This document shows, piece by piece, positions 24,601-39,600 of a stretch of 64,000 nucleotides of DNA. This DNA comes from Amyelois transitella (Eukaryota > Arthropoda > Insecta > Lepidoptera > Pyralidae), in the NCBI RefSeq assembly GCF_032362555.1, contig NC_083535.1:4340001-4404000 (forward strand). The letters are read 5' to 3'. The notes beneath the pieces are model-generated. The model worked only from the letters and a program-made list of their open reading frames with translations. It did no database searches and was not told the DNA's origin. The position numbers were made by a program, and so were the translations under genes. Every line of letters starts with the position of its first letter. Within the stretch, counting starts at the first letter, position 1.

Positions 24601-27600
24601 CGGTTTGGACATCGACAAAAAAATACAAAAAAATAATTAACAACAACTCAAAATACAAAGTATAGGAAGAGAACAGGAAACTGATTGCATAATATAAAGG
24701 CATTCCATGAGAAATGGACAAATCAGTGGGTCATAGATGGTAATTAGTAAAAAAAATCCAAAGAAGTGGATTCAGCCTCGCTGTTGATTAATTTTATTTG
24801 CTTTTGCACTTTCAATAAATATATCTGCATAAGCGAATGTGCTCTTCTATTAATTCTGCAAACAGCTCTGCCCTCTCTGATTCTCTTAGTGCTTCTAACA
24901 CTTCTTCTTCTAAGGACTACATACCGAATTTCGACTGATCGAATATGGGATCATAGCAAAAAGCGCACCCCGGGGTTCCTTTCAGAAAGATGCGGATGCA
25001 ACCGGGATTTACCCCAGGAAGAAGAACATATACACCGAATTTCAGCATTTTGCCTAGTTGTTTTGGCTGTGTTTCAGAAAAGCAAAGCTTTAATACATAT
25101 TAAAAAAAAAACAAATGTGTAATGATTTTTTTTATAAGCTAAGCTATATGATATTGCTTGCGTCGTAAGACTTAATTATTTTCCGGTTGAATATAACTGT
25201 GTAGATGTAGTCTCTGCCTACCCCTTCGGGAAAGAGGTGTGATTTATGTATATTTATGGATAATGTTTAACTCTGTACCTGGTCTTGATACTCAAATTTA
25301 TTAAATAATCTATGGTTATGATTTGAAGTCTTGTGACCTTTGAATTCTGCTCTATTTCATATCCTTCTGTAAAAATGTATAAAATAACTGCGAATTAAAA
25401 AGCCTTGACCGCTCGTAGGCGAGCACAACTTTTCGAAGTGGTGGTTGACCTTTGGCAATCGGCCGGGCTGCCGTCCACGCGAACTACGAGTTCTTCAAAT
25501 AGGGAATCTTCAAATTTTATTATCTCTCAATAAACTGACTTTGAGGCGAAATTGATAATGTGGAACACGCTTTGTTGAGAGAGATATTGCAAAGAAAATA
25601 TAAAAATAAGTGCAATATAATAATATTGATTTTAATAAATATAAAAATGTGTGTTGTATATTTATTTTATTTGAGCAAATTAAGCATGCTCCAAATTATG
25701 CCTATGAATAATTTTCTGTAATTTAGTGTGGTACTGTCGCTTGCTGTATGTTGTAATGCGAGTGTATACAAACGGTTTTGTTATTTATTGTTATTTATTA
25801 CTACTAAAGTAGGTAGGTATTTGTTAATAAAAATAAAATAAAAAATATATTGGAGTAAAATTATCATCATCTCCTGGCGTTAATTCTGGCTGCAACTTCA
25901 CGTCTCTGAAGAGAAGCCAGAGGTGTGCCTGTGACCACAATCCTTTATTGGGTTAGTCAGGTTTTACACTTAACGACTTTACCTTGTCTGGGGGACTTAA
26001 CCTATATTGGATCATGGTAATTCAGTTGGTGTCAGTTGCCTGGACGTTAAGGTTCCCTCACGATGTTTTCCCTCGCCTTTAGATCATCGTTTAGGTTTCA
26101 TACATAACTAAAGAAAGAGTAATTTAAACATGGTCGTGGGAAAATTGAACCATTTTCGCCGTCCTGCTCGTTACGCTTATTGATTTAGTCAGGTATCTTA
26201 AGCGTTCGACCGTAATATGTGCTCAATTATTTGTGCAAATGTTTTATAATGTTGGACTCAAATTTTGAGGTGTGCTAAAGACAGCATGCAAGTGACACTT
26301 TCCGTCTAAAAACCTACGTTTTAATATGGATTGATGATGAAGAAGTTGACAGCCATTAGTGTAAAAGAAGAATCGTAAGATTTAAAGTGTTTTGCTTGCA
26401 ACCTTTAACCAAATCCTACTTTCTTGAATGTATATAAATAAAAATACACGGTTTCAATCGACTATTAATTTCTTATTTGTATAAATAAAATTGATAATTT
26501 TCTCTACGACATTATTAATTTATTGAAATTCCTATTTCCAGTTAACCGTGGACAACATAGCCATGAGCACCCGAATCGAGAGCGGGGGGACGAGATACCT
26601 CGATTTATCCGACTCTTTCTATCTCGGCGGGATTGAGAGTGAGAAACGACAGCGAGCCTTCGCTAAGGGAATCAAGGCGGCTGATTCTAGTATTATGGTA
26701 AGTTTGAGTAATCTTTTTGTTTGAATGAGCTAGAAGTATTGGCCCAAGATGGTCGTCGCTAAAAATGTGGGATTACATATTTTTTACAGATCTCGAATAC
26801 AGGTGACATTAATAATAAGGCTTGTGAAATAGCATACTTGTTTACATCCGGAACAAATCATCTAAATAAATACCTCTTATGAACTGTTGAATAAATATAT
26901 ATTTTTTTTTATTTATCACAACACTTATTACAAAATTGTGAGAGAGTGGTGTCTGATGTAGGTTTTGTTTCGGTTGAATTGATTAAGTAATGTTATAATT
27001 CTTGATCTACACACACCCACACACTACGTAACAGTTCATATATTGCACTTTTGCCCTTTATTAATCTAATGCTATGCTCAGAAGGTACACAGACGAAAAA
27101 TAAATATATAATAACATTTCCAGGGCTGCATAAAACCGATCGAAGTAGACGACAAGATCTTCGGCCTCCCCAACGCAGTTGTCACCTATGGAGTGAGCCC
27201 TAAATGTGTCTGGTTTTATCCTTGTCACGCCAATCCTGCTAACCCGCCTTGCGTGCCATCAGCTACGTGCGAACAACATGGCGTCGACCATTTCACGTGC
27301 AAATGTGACTCCGATCTGTGCATCAATCCCGATTACGCTGAGAAATATAAAGTGAGTTGGATTATGAGTTTAACTGCAATATAATCGGATTACGTAAATA
27401 AGTTTTAACAGAAGAGGGCCCTAAATGCGTCTATTCTTGGCTATTGCAAGGCTGTTAACTAATGATGACAAGGCAAATATATTTTCTCGTTATTTCTCGT
27501 CTTAGCGCTTTATCTCAAGATCCTATGTCTTTAATCTACTTTTTTACCTTTGGGCTATTTGTTTGATTTGATTGAATAATATACCAGTAACAATTCTATG

Positions 27601-30600
27601 ATCAGATTTTTTTCTGATCTCACACTTTATAAGACTACATGAAAGAAGTATAAGAGCTAAGGTATTTTTTTATTGACGTAAAAAAAATTATTACCACTGG
27701 ACTCTAGGAAGTTTCGTTTTTTTACTGATGACTTTCTGTCGCAAATATTTTTGTTACTATCTATTATCCGGACAAGTGAAACAAATTTTAATTTCAATAT
27801 TAATTTTACTAGGTTTACTCAAAATCCAGCAGCGAACTTGAACTCGTAGCCCTCTACCCCCTCACAGTCCAAGAAGGTGGCGTTGCAGTTATAACCACAC
27901 AAAACATAGATGTGATCCTCGACCATCATAAATATGGCGTTAGGCCTTCAGGGGTCCTTCTACACGTGGCCACATCGCCACAGCACGGGAGGATAGCAGT
28001 GGATCTATCGCTTCAAAGGAATTCGCCACAGTACACCAATTATATAGAGGCCGTTGGGAAAATGAAACAGTTTTTCACGCTCATGGACCTTTCTAGGGAT
28101 AAGGTTAGTTTGTTACTTTATTATTAAAGTTAATTATCATTATTGTATGAAACATGTTAGTAAAAAGATACAAGATACACAAAGGCTCTAGTGTGTTCAG
28201 TCTCCTCTAGATTTCGAGTTAATTTCATTAATATCAATAAGTCTAGTGCTAAAATTAAAGCCCAAAAATCTACACCCTTAAAGCAAAAAGCAGTGAAAGC
28301 AAGGGGAAGCAGTCCAGAAGTACCCAAAGTGTTCCGAGACTTAATGAGCGATTTTCCTATGCCATGAAGCTGCTATGGCTTGCTCTCGAAGGTTTTACCT
28401 GGTAAAACTCTTACGTACATACATATAATCACGACTATATCCCTTCCGGGATAGGCAAAGTCAACATTCTTGAAAAGACTGATAGGCCATGTTCAGCTAT
28501 TTGGCTTAATAGCATTGAGATTCAAATAGCGACAGGATGCTAGCCCATCGTTTGTAAGCCTATCCTTTAATCGCCTTTTACGACATCCATGTGAAGGAAA
28601 TGGAATGGTCCTATTCTCCTTTTTTTGTATTGGTGCAGAACCACAAGGCGCTCTTTCCTATATTTTATTTTGATTATTTTCTCGCCTTTTCTTTCATTAT
28701 ATAAAAAATGGACCAAAGCAAGTCAAATACATATATATTTTATCTGCAAAGGTCCGTTACGTCCACGACGGTTCCGAGAACCATCAAGACGCCATAGTCC
28801 TCGACATGGAGCTGATTCCGGAGACCAAGTTCACACTACCCAGCTACCTTCAAGGCAGAAACACGTTCGTCCTCCACGTGAACGTCACCCCGGTTAATGA
28901 CCCCCCAGTGTTGAACCTGCTGCCGGGGAAGGTGCTGAGGCTTACACAGGTCAGTGAGATTTTTTTTTTAATTTACATATGTATCTCAAGTTTTCCTGTT
29001 CAATTAATCATATTTAATTTTAGAAGCAAGACCAATAGGTAGTGAAGAAGCCAATTATTATAGGTCTTCACAGCTAAATATTTATTACAAATCTCCATAA
29101 AGTTGTTTCTTGGGTCCATATAGCAGATTTATTTGTGTTTTAGTTTGTTGCACTCCGTGTTGTAAGAACTTCTTAGTCTAGTCCTTCCTGGTTACTTAGT
29201 GCAGTAGACAAGGACATCAACTGATTTCGTGTTATTTTAAAGAAATTAAAAATATTTGTATTATTGTTTGTTTATAGTCTTCGTTCGTTTTAATGTGTTT
29301 TTAAAAGTTTATTTTTAAGCATTACTACTATCACCATAATAAATAATATGCTTTTAATTTACGATAACTTAAGTTGTACTCATAATTTTATATTCATAAT
29401 TGTTTGTTTTGTAGTAGCAGATCTAATGTGACATTTAACGTCCTATAAATTTAGTTTGACTAAGCATGGACTAACGCATGGCGTTTTGATTTATTTAGTA
29501 TCGATTTAATGTTTCGTAATACATAATTAATGGAAATGCACAAATTATTTAATTTAAAGAAATTAATTTCGTTTCAATGTTTAGGTTTAAATTGATTGTT
29601 ATTTTAAATTTCATTTAGGTATATCATCAACCCACATAGCTGAATGTGGCCTTACTGTCTTTAGAAGACTTGTCGGCTCTGTCCACCACGTAAGGGATAA
29701 GGACGTGATTATATGTGTATACGTGTTTGTTTCCTCTTTCTAGTCAAAATCACTTGACCATTGTTCATTAAATTTTGCATACTTCTTAGAGAGAAACTAG
29801 TGTGGACTACGAAGAAAGAAATAGAGTACTTTTCACCCGGACGGAGCTGATTATATATTAATATTGTTTTGATAAAAGCATCACAAAATAGCTGTTTATT
29901 TTTCTTTACTTATAAATAAAAACAGGTATTAAACGCGCACGCAACGTACTTTTTATTTTATTTCAGACGTTTTGAATCATGTTACAGTGATACGAGCGAC
30001 TCGTTTATAATGCAACGCGAAAGTTTAAAATCTGTTTTATTTAATTTTATGATTTCGTATTTTCAACGTGAATTTTGTGGTGTGCTTAATTCGTTTTTTT
30101 AAATATTTTTTTTAAATGTCAGTTGTATCGACAGCAATGGAATACCGTTATACCTTGCCATTCCAATAATACCTTTTTATATTTTAACATTTATTTTTCA
30201 GAGTGTTCGCAGCGCTTCACTTATTTTGTTTGATTTGCTTGTAGTTGCATGTGTTTGTGACCACGTAGACAGAGCACGCCTAACATTAGTGAATTAGCGT
30301 AAGTATAACTCATTTTTTTTATTATTCACTGTTTTTATTTTTATATTATTTTTCATAGTTTAGCAAGTAATTCTTAATTAGGTTGACTAAGTAAATGTAC
30401 AAGGAGAGTGTGAATGCGAACATCGGAAGGGAAGGTCGAGATGAATGTAGCTTAATCAATTGGGATCGTCGAGCGAGACCGACAACCTTGCATGAAGTTA
30501 TGAATGTGGATCAGGCAAAAGAAGTATGTACGGATCGTGGCATGTTGAAAGATGAAATCTCTGCCAAACCCTCTGGAAACGACAAGTGATTTTATGTATG

Positions 30601-33600
30601 TGTGTTGTATAAGTTTATGTAAAATATTGACGCTATTGTCCATTCACTTAGGGAACAAGAAAAGTGATCACATCTGACATACTGAAAGCAGAAGATCCCG
30701 ATACGCCGCCTGAAGATCTTCTGTACACTGTCTTGCATGGAAAAAATGAAGTGGGCAGGTAAGAAATTTCCTTGTGATATTGTTGAAATTTTCCTAATCC
30801 ATACTCCATTCTAATATCATCAAGAGATTGGTTTTTAATATTTTTTTCTTTGTTTGTAAATAAATCTCCTGACCTGATTTTGGTGATCTTCGGCACTAGG
30901 AGAGACAAAACCTTCAGGATTAACATATGTATATATACTATATAATATTATAAAGCTGAAGAGTTTGTTTTGTTTGTTTGTTTGTTTGTTTAAACGCGCT
31001 AATCTCAGAAACTACTGAACCGATTGGAATAATTCTTTCACTGTTAGATAGTCTATTTATCGAGGAAGGCTATAGGCTACATTTTATCCCAGATTTCCTA
31101 CGGGAAACGTCAACAATGCAGGTGAAAGTTGAATGAGTCGGCCATCTGCGAGCTTTCCACGCGAACGCTGCGCAAACCAACAAAGATATAGTAAAACAAT
31201 GTACTAAAGATGTGAAGTACTCATTTTTTGCCACAAAAAAGTCCGCGAGAGCATATATCTATCTCTTAAGGTTTACTTACAATAACCACTTTTATGTTCA
31301 TTTTTTAAGATTATTTTTTCATTATAAACATAAGTTATTTTGAAACCAATTTTCTTTAATTCAGTATAAATCCTTATCCAAATAAATATGTTTATTACTT
31401 TCGGCTTTTCATGTAGACTAAAATTGCCATTTACAGTATATAAATCAGACGAATAGGTTTTGAGATATAGTCGCTATAAGCAATTTTCAGCGAAACATTT
31501 AATACGGCGAACCAGCGTTCTTTCTAATACGCGTGACCGCCTGACATTGATAAAGCCGAGGAGGATGTTTGCAAAAATAAATATGATGCCCAAAATAACT
31601 ATTCCACGCGGACGAAGTCGCGGGCACAGCTAGTATACTATAAACATTCGATAACGGCTACATAAAAGCCGCTTAAAAACACAAAGTAAATGTATGCATT
31701 TCGTTTCATTTGAGATTGTAATAGCAATGTAACCAGTAATTGTATTACATGATAACACCTGGCTAGTAACCTGTCACTATTTGAATCTCAATTTCATCAT
31801 TGAGGTATATAGACGTAACTATATGTAGGTATGTATGTACGAATAAACATCTGGCAGGATATGTAGGGATCGTCACGACGCTTACACTCACCGTAGGAGC
31901 ATCTGTTGTGCCAACGTTTCATTGTTTTTAAATCGTACGCCTTAACCGTTTGATAAGGGCATATCAATATAATAAATGTACAATATCGTAATGTTAACGT
32001 ATGTTTTTTTAACAGTGGTCACATAGAAATGTCTGGCCAGCCAGTGGACTCTTTCACCCAGCAAGATATAAACGCCGGAGTAATTTCATACGTGCACGGC
32101 TCAACAACGGACAAACAGCTGAACAAGACTTCTCTAAGGCTGACCTTACAGGTACGTGATTTTCTCTCACCTTATGGATGTGTTTAGCGATAAGTCTTAA
32201 TTTGTGCTCTAGTGTATGTGTTATGTCATGTCTATGGGTCTTCAATTTTTTTTTAAGGACGGAGAAAGGTTTATTACTTCAGGCGGTAAATTATTATTAT
32301 CGTGAATTTGATGTGTCCTGAATTTATCCTGTTTATTAAGCCCTGGCCAGATTCTACCCTAGCGATTAGATTTGTTAGGAGAAATTGAAGGATTTGTAAG
32401 AACTTTAAGCCAGCTAAAAAAGTGGTAGGCTTTTGTCAACTAATTCATACTTCTATTACTAATGTTATTAGTAAGAAATCTGATTAAAGAAGGTCAAAAC
32501 TTGAGGTAGACCTAACTTCTTATCCTACATTTGAGTCAAATTTCCGTGGGCGAAGAGCATCGTTACAGCTATTTAGTTAGAAAATCACTACATAGTATAA
32601 AACAAAGTCGCTATTTTAGTCTGTTTGTCTGTATGCTTAAATCTTTAAAATTACGCAGCGGATTTTATGCGGTTTTTTGTAACAGGTAGAGTGAGTGATC
32701 CAAGAGGAGGGTTTTTATGTATAATTTTTCCCGAATTTTGCACCCGTGCGAAGCCGGGGCGGGTCGCTAGTAAAATATAAGATGTATGTTTGTATGTGTT
32801 ATTGTATTACTCAGGTATCGGACGGCATCGAGACGAGCGGGCCAGGCATCCTTCGGGTGTCAGTGGTGCCACTTCAAGTGCGCCTGGTGAACAACACCGG
32901 CTTGCAATTGGTGCACAATTCCTATGCAATTATCACCGCTGACAACCTCACTTTCACCACCAACGCTGATGAAACTAACGTGCAAGTCAAGTAAGTGTTC
33001 AGTAACGCTTTTTGAAGTAACTTTCAGAATAAATATGTATTATTCAACTCGACACTTGTGTACATTTTGGGTTTTTAAATCGATTTGAACTTCAATCTGC
33101 TGCCTGAGATAGGGTCAAATCTATTTCAAAAACAAAATCTCTTTTCCCCAGATACGACATAGTAAAACCGCCTCAGTTCGGCGTGGTAGAACGCCTTCGT
33201 GTGCTGGACGGTACTTGGCAGACGGTGGATTCTTTCACCAACGATATGGTTAATTTTGGCCGGGTTAGGTACATGCACCTACTTGGCAACCCATCTCACG
33301 ACGAGTTCAAGGTCAGTACAGTAAATTAAAAATTTGATTATTTCGTAACAGTGGTAAACAATTAAACGAAATATTGATTCAATGCAAAGATTCCAATAAA
33401 ACACAAAGTACCGATTAATTTTTATCACTTATTTTGTTACAGTTCAAAGCATCGGTAGGCTCTGTACGAACGAATACCCTATACGACTTTCGATTGACGT
33501 TCATAAAACTCGAATTACACCAGTCAGTAAACGAAGAACTAGTTCTGAACAATACAAGAGAAGCTTTCATATCATCACAGCATTTACTGTTCAAAACCAA

Positions 33601-36600
33601 ACCCCTAGCTCTGCCCAATGACCGAATTCAATACACGATATTACGCGCGCCCAAATACGGCATCCTCCATCTTTCATTAGGAAAACACCATTTACAAACG
33701 CATAGCACTTTCACTCAACAACATATAGATACGGACCAACTATGGTATCGATTACATAGAAGAGCTTATTCACATATACAAGACGAGTTCTCATTCGTGG
33801 TCGGTGCGACGGAATGTGAAAATATAACTGGAGTTATGACTATAAGACATATACCTGCGACGACGACCGCCGAACATTCGCAAGGACGCATGCGAATGAC
33901 CTTGGAACGATTACAAGTGACAGAAGGATCAAGAATGGTCATTCCAGCAACACATTTAAATTTCCGTACGGATGCCGTCACGAATCTAGTATTTAACATC
34001 ACCCGTTTGCCGAAACACGGCAAAGTTGAAGTGATCAATGAGAACTTGAAAATTATAAGGGATAATACAACCTACTTCACTTTGCAAGAGTTGAACTCTG
34101 ACAGGGTTTATTACTCGCACGACGATTCAGAGAGTAAGCATGATTCGTTCCATTTCATGGCTCTGAGTCCTGAGCCGGAAGATTTTCAATACGTCGGAGT
34201 GTTTCATATAGATATTATACTGAAGAACGATAACAGTCCTGTGCGTACTAATAACAATGTATTCCATATTGTTCACGGCGGTGCTAGACTGATAACTTCA
34301 AGGGATTTGAGTTATTCTGATGCGGATTTGGATACAAAACCATCGGATATTATTTACACAGTGCAACGGAACACGAACGATCCTCCTAATGGTGGCATAT
34401 TCAGAGCCGACAATCCTTCGGAGCAGATAGCAACGTTTTCTCAAGACGATATAAATAAAAACTTAGTTTTATTCAAGCATCAGGGTAAGGAGTATGGGAA
34501 GATGGCTTTTTGGATTTCTGATGGGTTGTTCGATGTGAACGGAAACTTGGAGATCCAGGCGTCACCGCCGTTTATAAGGATGTACCCGACAAACGGGTCT
34601 ATTGTTGAGAATGGAAAGGCAGTGGTCATCACAACAAGGGAAATGCAGGTGAGTGGCCATTTCGTAATACGTACGTTCAGTCTTTTATTTATTTAATTTA
34701 AAACTCATTGCACAAAATACAAATGTATAGCACAATTGGCGGACTTAATGCTGGAAGCATTATCTACCAGTCAACTATTGGGTCTGACAGAGAACTTTAT
34801 GTGGGGTTAAATTAAATAAATATATTTATACCTAGACAAAATATAAAATAAATTAATTTTAATATAATATACATACATAAAAATTACAATAGATAAACAA
34901 TATAGGTACATAAATAAATAGGTTATTTTTGGATTAAATCGAAATAGTACAAATACATTGCAACGATTTAAATTTGCGAGGCTTAATCTATATCTTGTAG
35001 AAAGCCCGAACCACATTCGGAAATGTAAATATCTTTTATTGTACGTTTTTAATAACGTATTTACTCTACGCTGCATGTTATATAGGGGCACGCAGCATTA
35101 CTTGTCTCAATTTACATCAACCTACTTATTTCTAGGTGGACACGAACATGAATTGTCTAGAAGAGGATATCCGTTACGAGGTGACTCTCGAGCCCAAACA
35201 CGGGACTATCGAGGTGGGAGAAGGCCAGGGTGCTTTCACCTTCACTCAGTTGGACGTGGCGGCCGGTCGGGTCGCTTATAGGCATCGCGAGCCTGATACC
35301 CCTGTGGACCAATTTAGGTGAGTTAGTTTGAAACGAAGTGAGTAAGTAATAATATATACGGAACAAATTATAAAGACTGAGTTAGTACCCAGTTAGAGAT
35401 TGTCTAAGCTAAAGTGACGCGCCCCACCTTCGTATTTACGCACACAAGCAAATATCAAATATGGACTCAATACACCTAAACATCAATCGTTCATTTGCCG
35501 GTTAGGCTCAAACTGTTTTTCTCAAATTTGTTGAATTTTGTTGCCCAACTAGTTTAGTTGAACTTAAACGTTCGAGAGGAGAGGACGTTTTGTTTCATAC
35601 AATATGACGTCGCTGCTCCATAGAGCGAGCGTGGTCGGATTTATCGCCCGACAAGTCGACCGTATTGTTCACGTGCAGATCGTAGTTCACTGAACAATCG
35701 ACGCTACCACACAGATGAAGTGTCGTCATTAATATTTGCACTCACACATCTAAATAAACTAATTAAGTAGTGGGGCGCGTCACTTCAGCTTAGACAATCT
35801 CTAACACATATTGAGAGTTCAAAACTTGTGTTTTGAGATGCTAACTCAAACGGTAAATAAAACCTTAATAATAAAACCTTAATAATAATACATTCAAACG
35901 TCAATTGTAGCAAGCACACTACCGCTGCTCCCAGAAGACAATATAATCATGATCTTATGTACATATAATCATCTTCTGTACCCAGCTTCGCACTTGTAGA
36001 AATCTTACATCTCTTATCTTTATCTCCTGATTTCTCCTTGAGCAGATTATTATTCGTTTTAAAATACCGGAAATCTTATCCTAAGAGAAAATTAAAAAGG
36101 TCTTTTTCTTGTGTTCATAGAAGCAAATCTTTTCAGGTTCAAAGTGATGTGCCTTGACACTTGGGGCGAAGGCACCTACCCGATCAAGATATACCCATCG
36201 AGCTACTGGGAGCCACTTAAGGTCACCACGAACCGGCCGCTGGTGGTAGAAGAGTCTACTAGTGTCAATATCTCTAGGGATGTGCTTGAGGTAATAAACT
36301 ACAAATTTAAGTAAATTTTCGATAATGATAATAAAGATAAAGACCCACAAAAATAACACTTACTCGCGTATATTTTATATAATTTGTGCTTTATTCTTGC
36401 TTTTAGAGTAGAATCAGTTTTGTCAATACCCAAAGCTTTATGGCCATTTTAATCTCATTTGGTAATTCAATATGTTTTTTTTAGTAAACGATAAGTTCTG
36501 TTTAATATTGTAAAAAACAAATATCAACCCTTAATCAAATTTATTTTTTCATTCGAATATTTTTGCATTCCTTTGTTTTATCAACAGGTGATGCACCCTC

Positions 36601-39600
36601 AAATCGAGCCTTCCAACATCGTATACAAAGTCACTGAAGGGCCCTACTACGGTTGGCTCGAAATCACTTCGACACCGCTCTCGTTCGAACTCGAAAACTA
36701 CGAGGAGCCCGTTCACACCCGCGTTTTCGACCAATCAATTATAAACGTCAACCGTTTAATGTACGTCCAATCTGGAGTGAATCGCACTAGAGACAGAATA
36801 AAAATGGACGTTACCAACGGCATTGTTTGGTTGAGAGATGTCGAATTGACAATAATAATAATACCCGAACATTTCTACGTGATCGCGACGAATTTGACGG
36901 TTGTTGAAGGGGAAATAGTGAGCGTCAGACCGGATTTGTTCAGAACGATAACGGATTACTATCGTGGGAAAGTCGTGTCGTATAAAGTGATCGAGAAACC
37001 GAAGTACGGGAAAATAGTGATGGGCGATCAGGAGTTAGCTTTGTTGCCGGTTTTGAAACTCAACTCGGGAAATATACAGGTGAGGATAGAAAATATTAAT
37101 TCGATTGCCAAGTGTTCTTCTTTATTTAAGTTAATAAATAAATAATCTGCTGCCAAGTCTGCCATGATAATTAATTATTATTGTTGTTGAACGGGAATAG
37201 CTCACTACTGTTTTAGTAAAGTGTGAAAGCTATAACAAAAGGAAAGATAAATCGACATGCAAGCAATAAGAAGTCAAAATAGGGGGTTCTACAGTTTCAA
37301 GTACTGTGCTTCCTATAAGTTGATAAAGTTCTTACTTCTATAGTTTTTTAAATAAGCAATGGTTCGAAAAATTATCTTCTGTACAAATTAAAAATAAAAT
37401 CATATCTTCACAAGACAGCCTTAATAAAGATATTGTAAATTTCCAGTACATAAATGACGGCTCAGAAGAATATCTGGACACATTCAAGCTTCAAGCTATA
37501 ACTGAAAGCGGGAAGGAATCTGAACCATTCCTAGTGTATATCAATATAATGCCAGTGAACGACGAAACGCCTATAGTGGCTGCTAACACGGGTTTGTGCG
37601 TTTGGGAAGGCGGCACTTTTACGTTTACCAGGAACGAGTTGTGTGAGTAAAGTTTGTTATCATTTTATGAATGTTAGTATTAAATCAGAATGTCTTTATG
37701 GGAAAAGATCACATTTTTTTGTGCCGTGTGGTTTCCAGTACTTTAGAATAGAACCACTTCATTTTGTTCCTATGGATGTCGTTTAGGGCGACTGAGGGAA
37801 AGGCTTATAAACTCGATATACCTCTTGTAGGCGATGGGCAAACAACCTGTCACTATTTGAATGTCAATAGGGTACCGGACAGTAATCGAAAAAAAATCTA
37901 AGTTGTGTTTTAAAATAAAGTTTGTTATACAAGAACATCACATAATAAAGATTTTTAAGAAATAACAATGATTTATAATTTTAAATCAATAAATAAAGTT
38001 GCAAAAATCCTATTTTTTTTATCTGTGCAGCGTAAGAACCCAAACACCAATCACAGTGAGTGACGTCATACGTAATGAGTGATAAGTAAACACCACTGCT
38101 TTGTATGTTATTTCGAGTTATTCTACGATTTATTTGCATTTTTCTAAAAATATTTAATTGTAATTAGTTACGAATTGAAGGACTTTACTCATAACAGAAG
38201 TTGTCGCAAGTGCTTGAAGCCGCCTATCAAGCTTTTATCATGGAACAAGGTTACAAACCGACAATAGAAATCTCCCAAAAGATTGATATTTTCATGGTGG
38301 GCAGTTCCTTTGCCACTAATACCGACTTTTATTTGCTGAATTAAGCAATGTGGAAACATTTGTGTAAGTATTTCAACCTCTTTTTGTTTATCTTAACAAC
38401 AGAAATGATTGAAGAAATTACAAACGAAAACATAACCTAAAACTAGTTTCATTGTTTACAAAGTTATTTTCACATATTTTTTTCTATGATTTTAAAGGTT
38501 AGATATTTATGGGTTTTGCATGTTTCTAGATCTGCGAGAAAATACTTAAATTATCCAAGCACTGATCACTTGTAATATGGCTTGTAGTTTGTTTTTCAAA
38601 CATATGACGTCACGCGATCAGAATTGACGTAAAGTGCTGTTTTCGCGGCAATTTTAAATAAATTACGTTTTTCTCGTTTTTAAATACTCCAAAAGATTTA
38701 TTTATTTAAAATAATATTTTTTATGGATATATAAATAAATAAAGATTATTTTTAAACACAATCTGAAAAGTTGTCCGGTACCCTATTCCGTCATTAAGCC
38801 ATAAAGGTAAACATGGTCCTTTCGGTCTTTTCAAGATTGATGGTTCAGTCTATCCTGCAAGGGATATAGACGTGACTATATGTATGTATGTAATGGTGTT
38901 CTTTTCTACATTTACTAGATTTTGTTGTTAAGCGCCGGGGGTCTGACAAGGCGTGTTCTATTCCCTCTCTTTCTATATATGAGAAGAACAGCATAGTGAA
39001 AGTGAGAGGGAAGACAAGGCATAGGTTTTATCTGACTTGTAAGACTTAAAGTGACTGAAGATTTATCGTAATTAGTGTAATTGTCAAGAAAATTAACAAC
39101 TAACCTGCACAATAAAAGGCATGATGATGTGATAAATTACTATAATATATTCTTTATCATTTTGTGTCCACAGATGTGAACGACATAGATACGCCTCTGG
39201 AAAACGTGACCATCCGAGTGGTTGACATCATATCAGGTTACATAGCGATGAGTGGCGCCCAAGACGTGGCCGTAGATCACTTTACCCAGGCCGATATTGA
39301 TAGGGGACATGTTTTGTTTGTCCACAAAGGTTTGTAAGACATTTTTACTTTTCTTCTTTTAGTTAAATTATAGAGATACTTTAATAAAAAAAGCTTTATA
39401 CACATTTTTCCTCATGCGGTCATGTAGTAATGACCCTTTTCCGAGTTTCTTTTTGTTTGCTGATACCTTTATAGCGACGGAACATATCGTGAGGAAATCT
39501 GCACATTAATTAGACGTGCAGCCATGTGTGTGGGTTAAGTTCCCTGCAAAATAATTTATATCTTATACTAAAGTAATCATAATTATCTCTTTATCATAAT

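Larger units (their letters stand above)
21882..27351 (+). other. kon: kon exons 2-8: laminin-G domains and Cys-rich segment
   Basis: Exons 2-5 encode the first laminin-G domain (residues about 20-190) with the strands GGRLKLHINLG and DTQWHHVSIVRR and the closing cysteine pair around FRGCMEDV and VTWNC. Exons 5-8 encode the second (about 205-350), with RWNIEFKT, DGQWHKMHLTF and the final GCIKPIEV. Exon 8 continues into a short Cys-rich stretch, CVWFYPC ... CVPSATCEQHGVDHFTCKC, which resembles a partial EGF-like module. In CSPG4 proteins this region binds matrix and signalling partners. An SGGG sequence lies in exon 6; a glycosaminoglycan role is not shown. Confidence 0.9.

Noticed and set aside
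24766..25122. 118-codon + strand open frame with a leucine-rich start
   Set aside because: It overlaps a reverse-oriented family B fragment and lies inside kon intron 6; the peptide is low-complexity and unlike a known protein.
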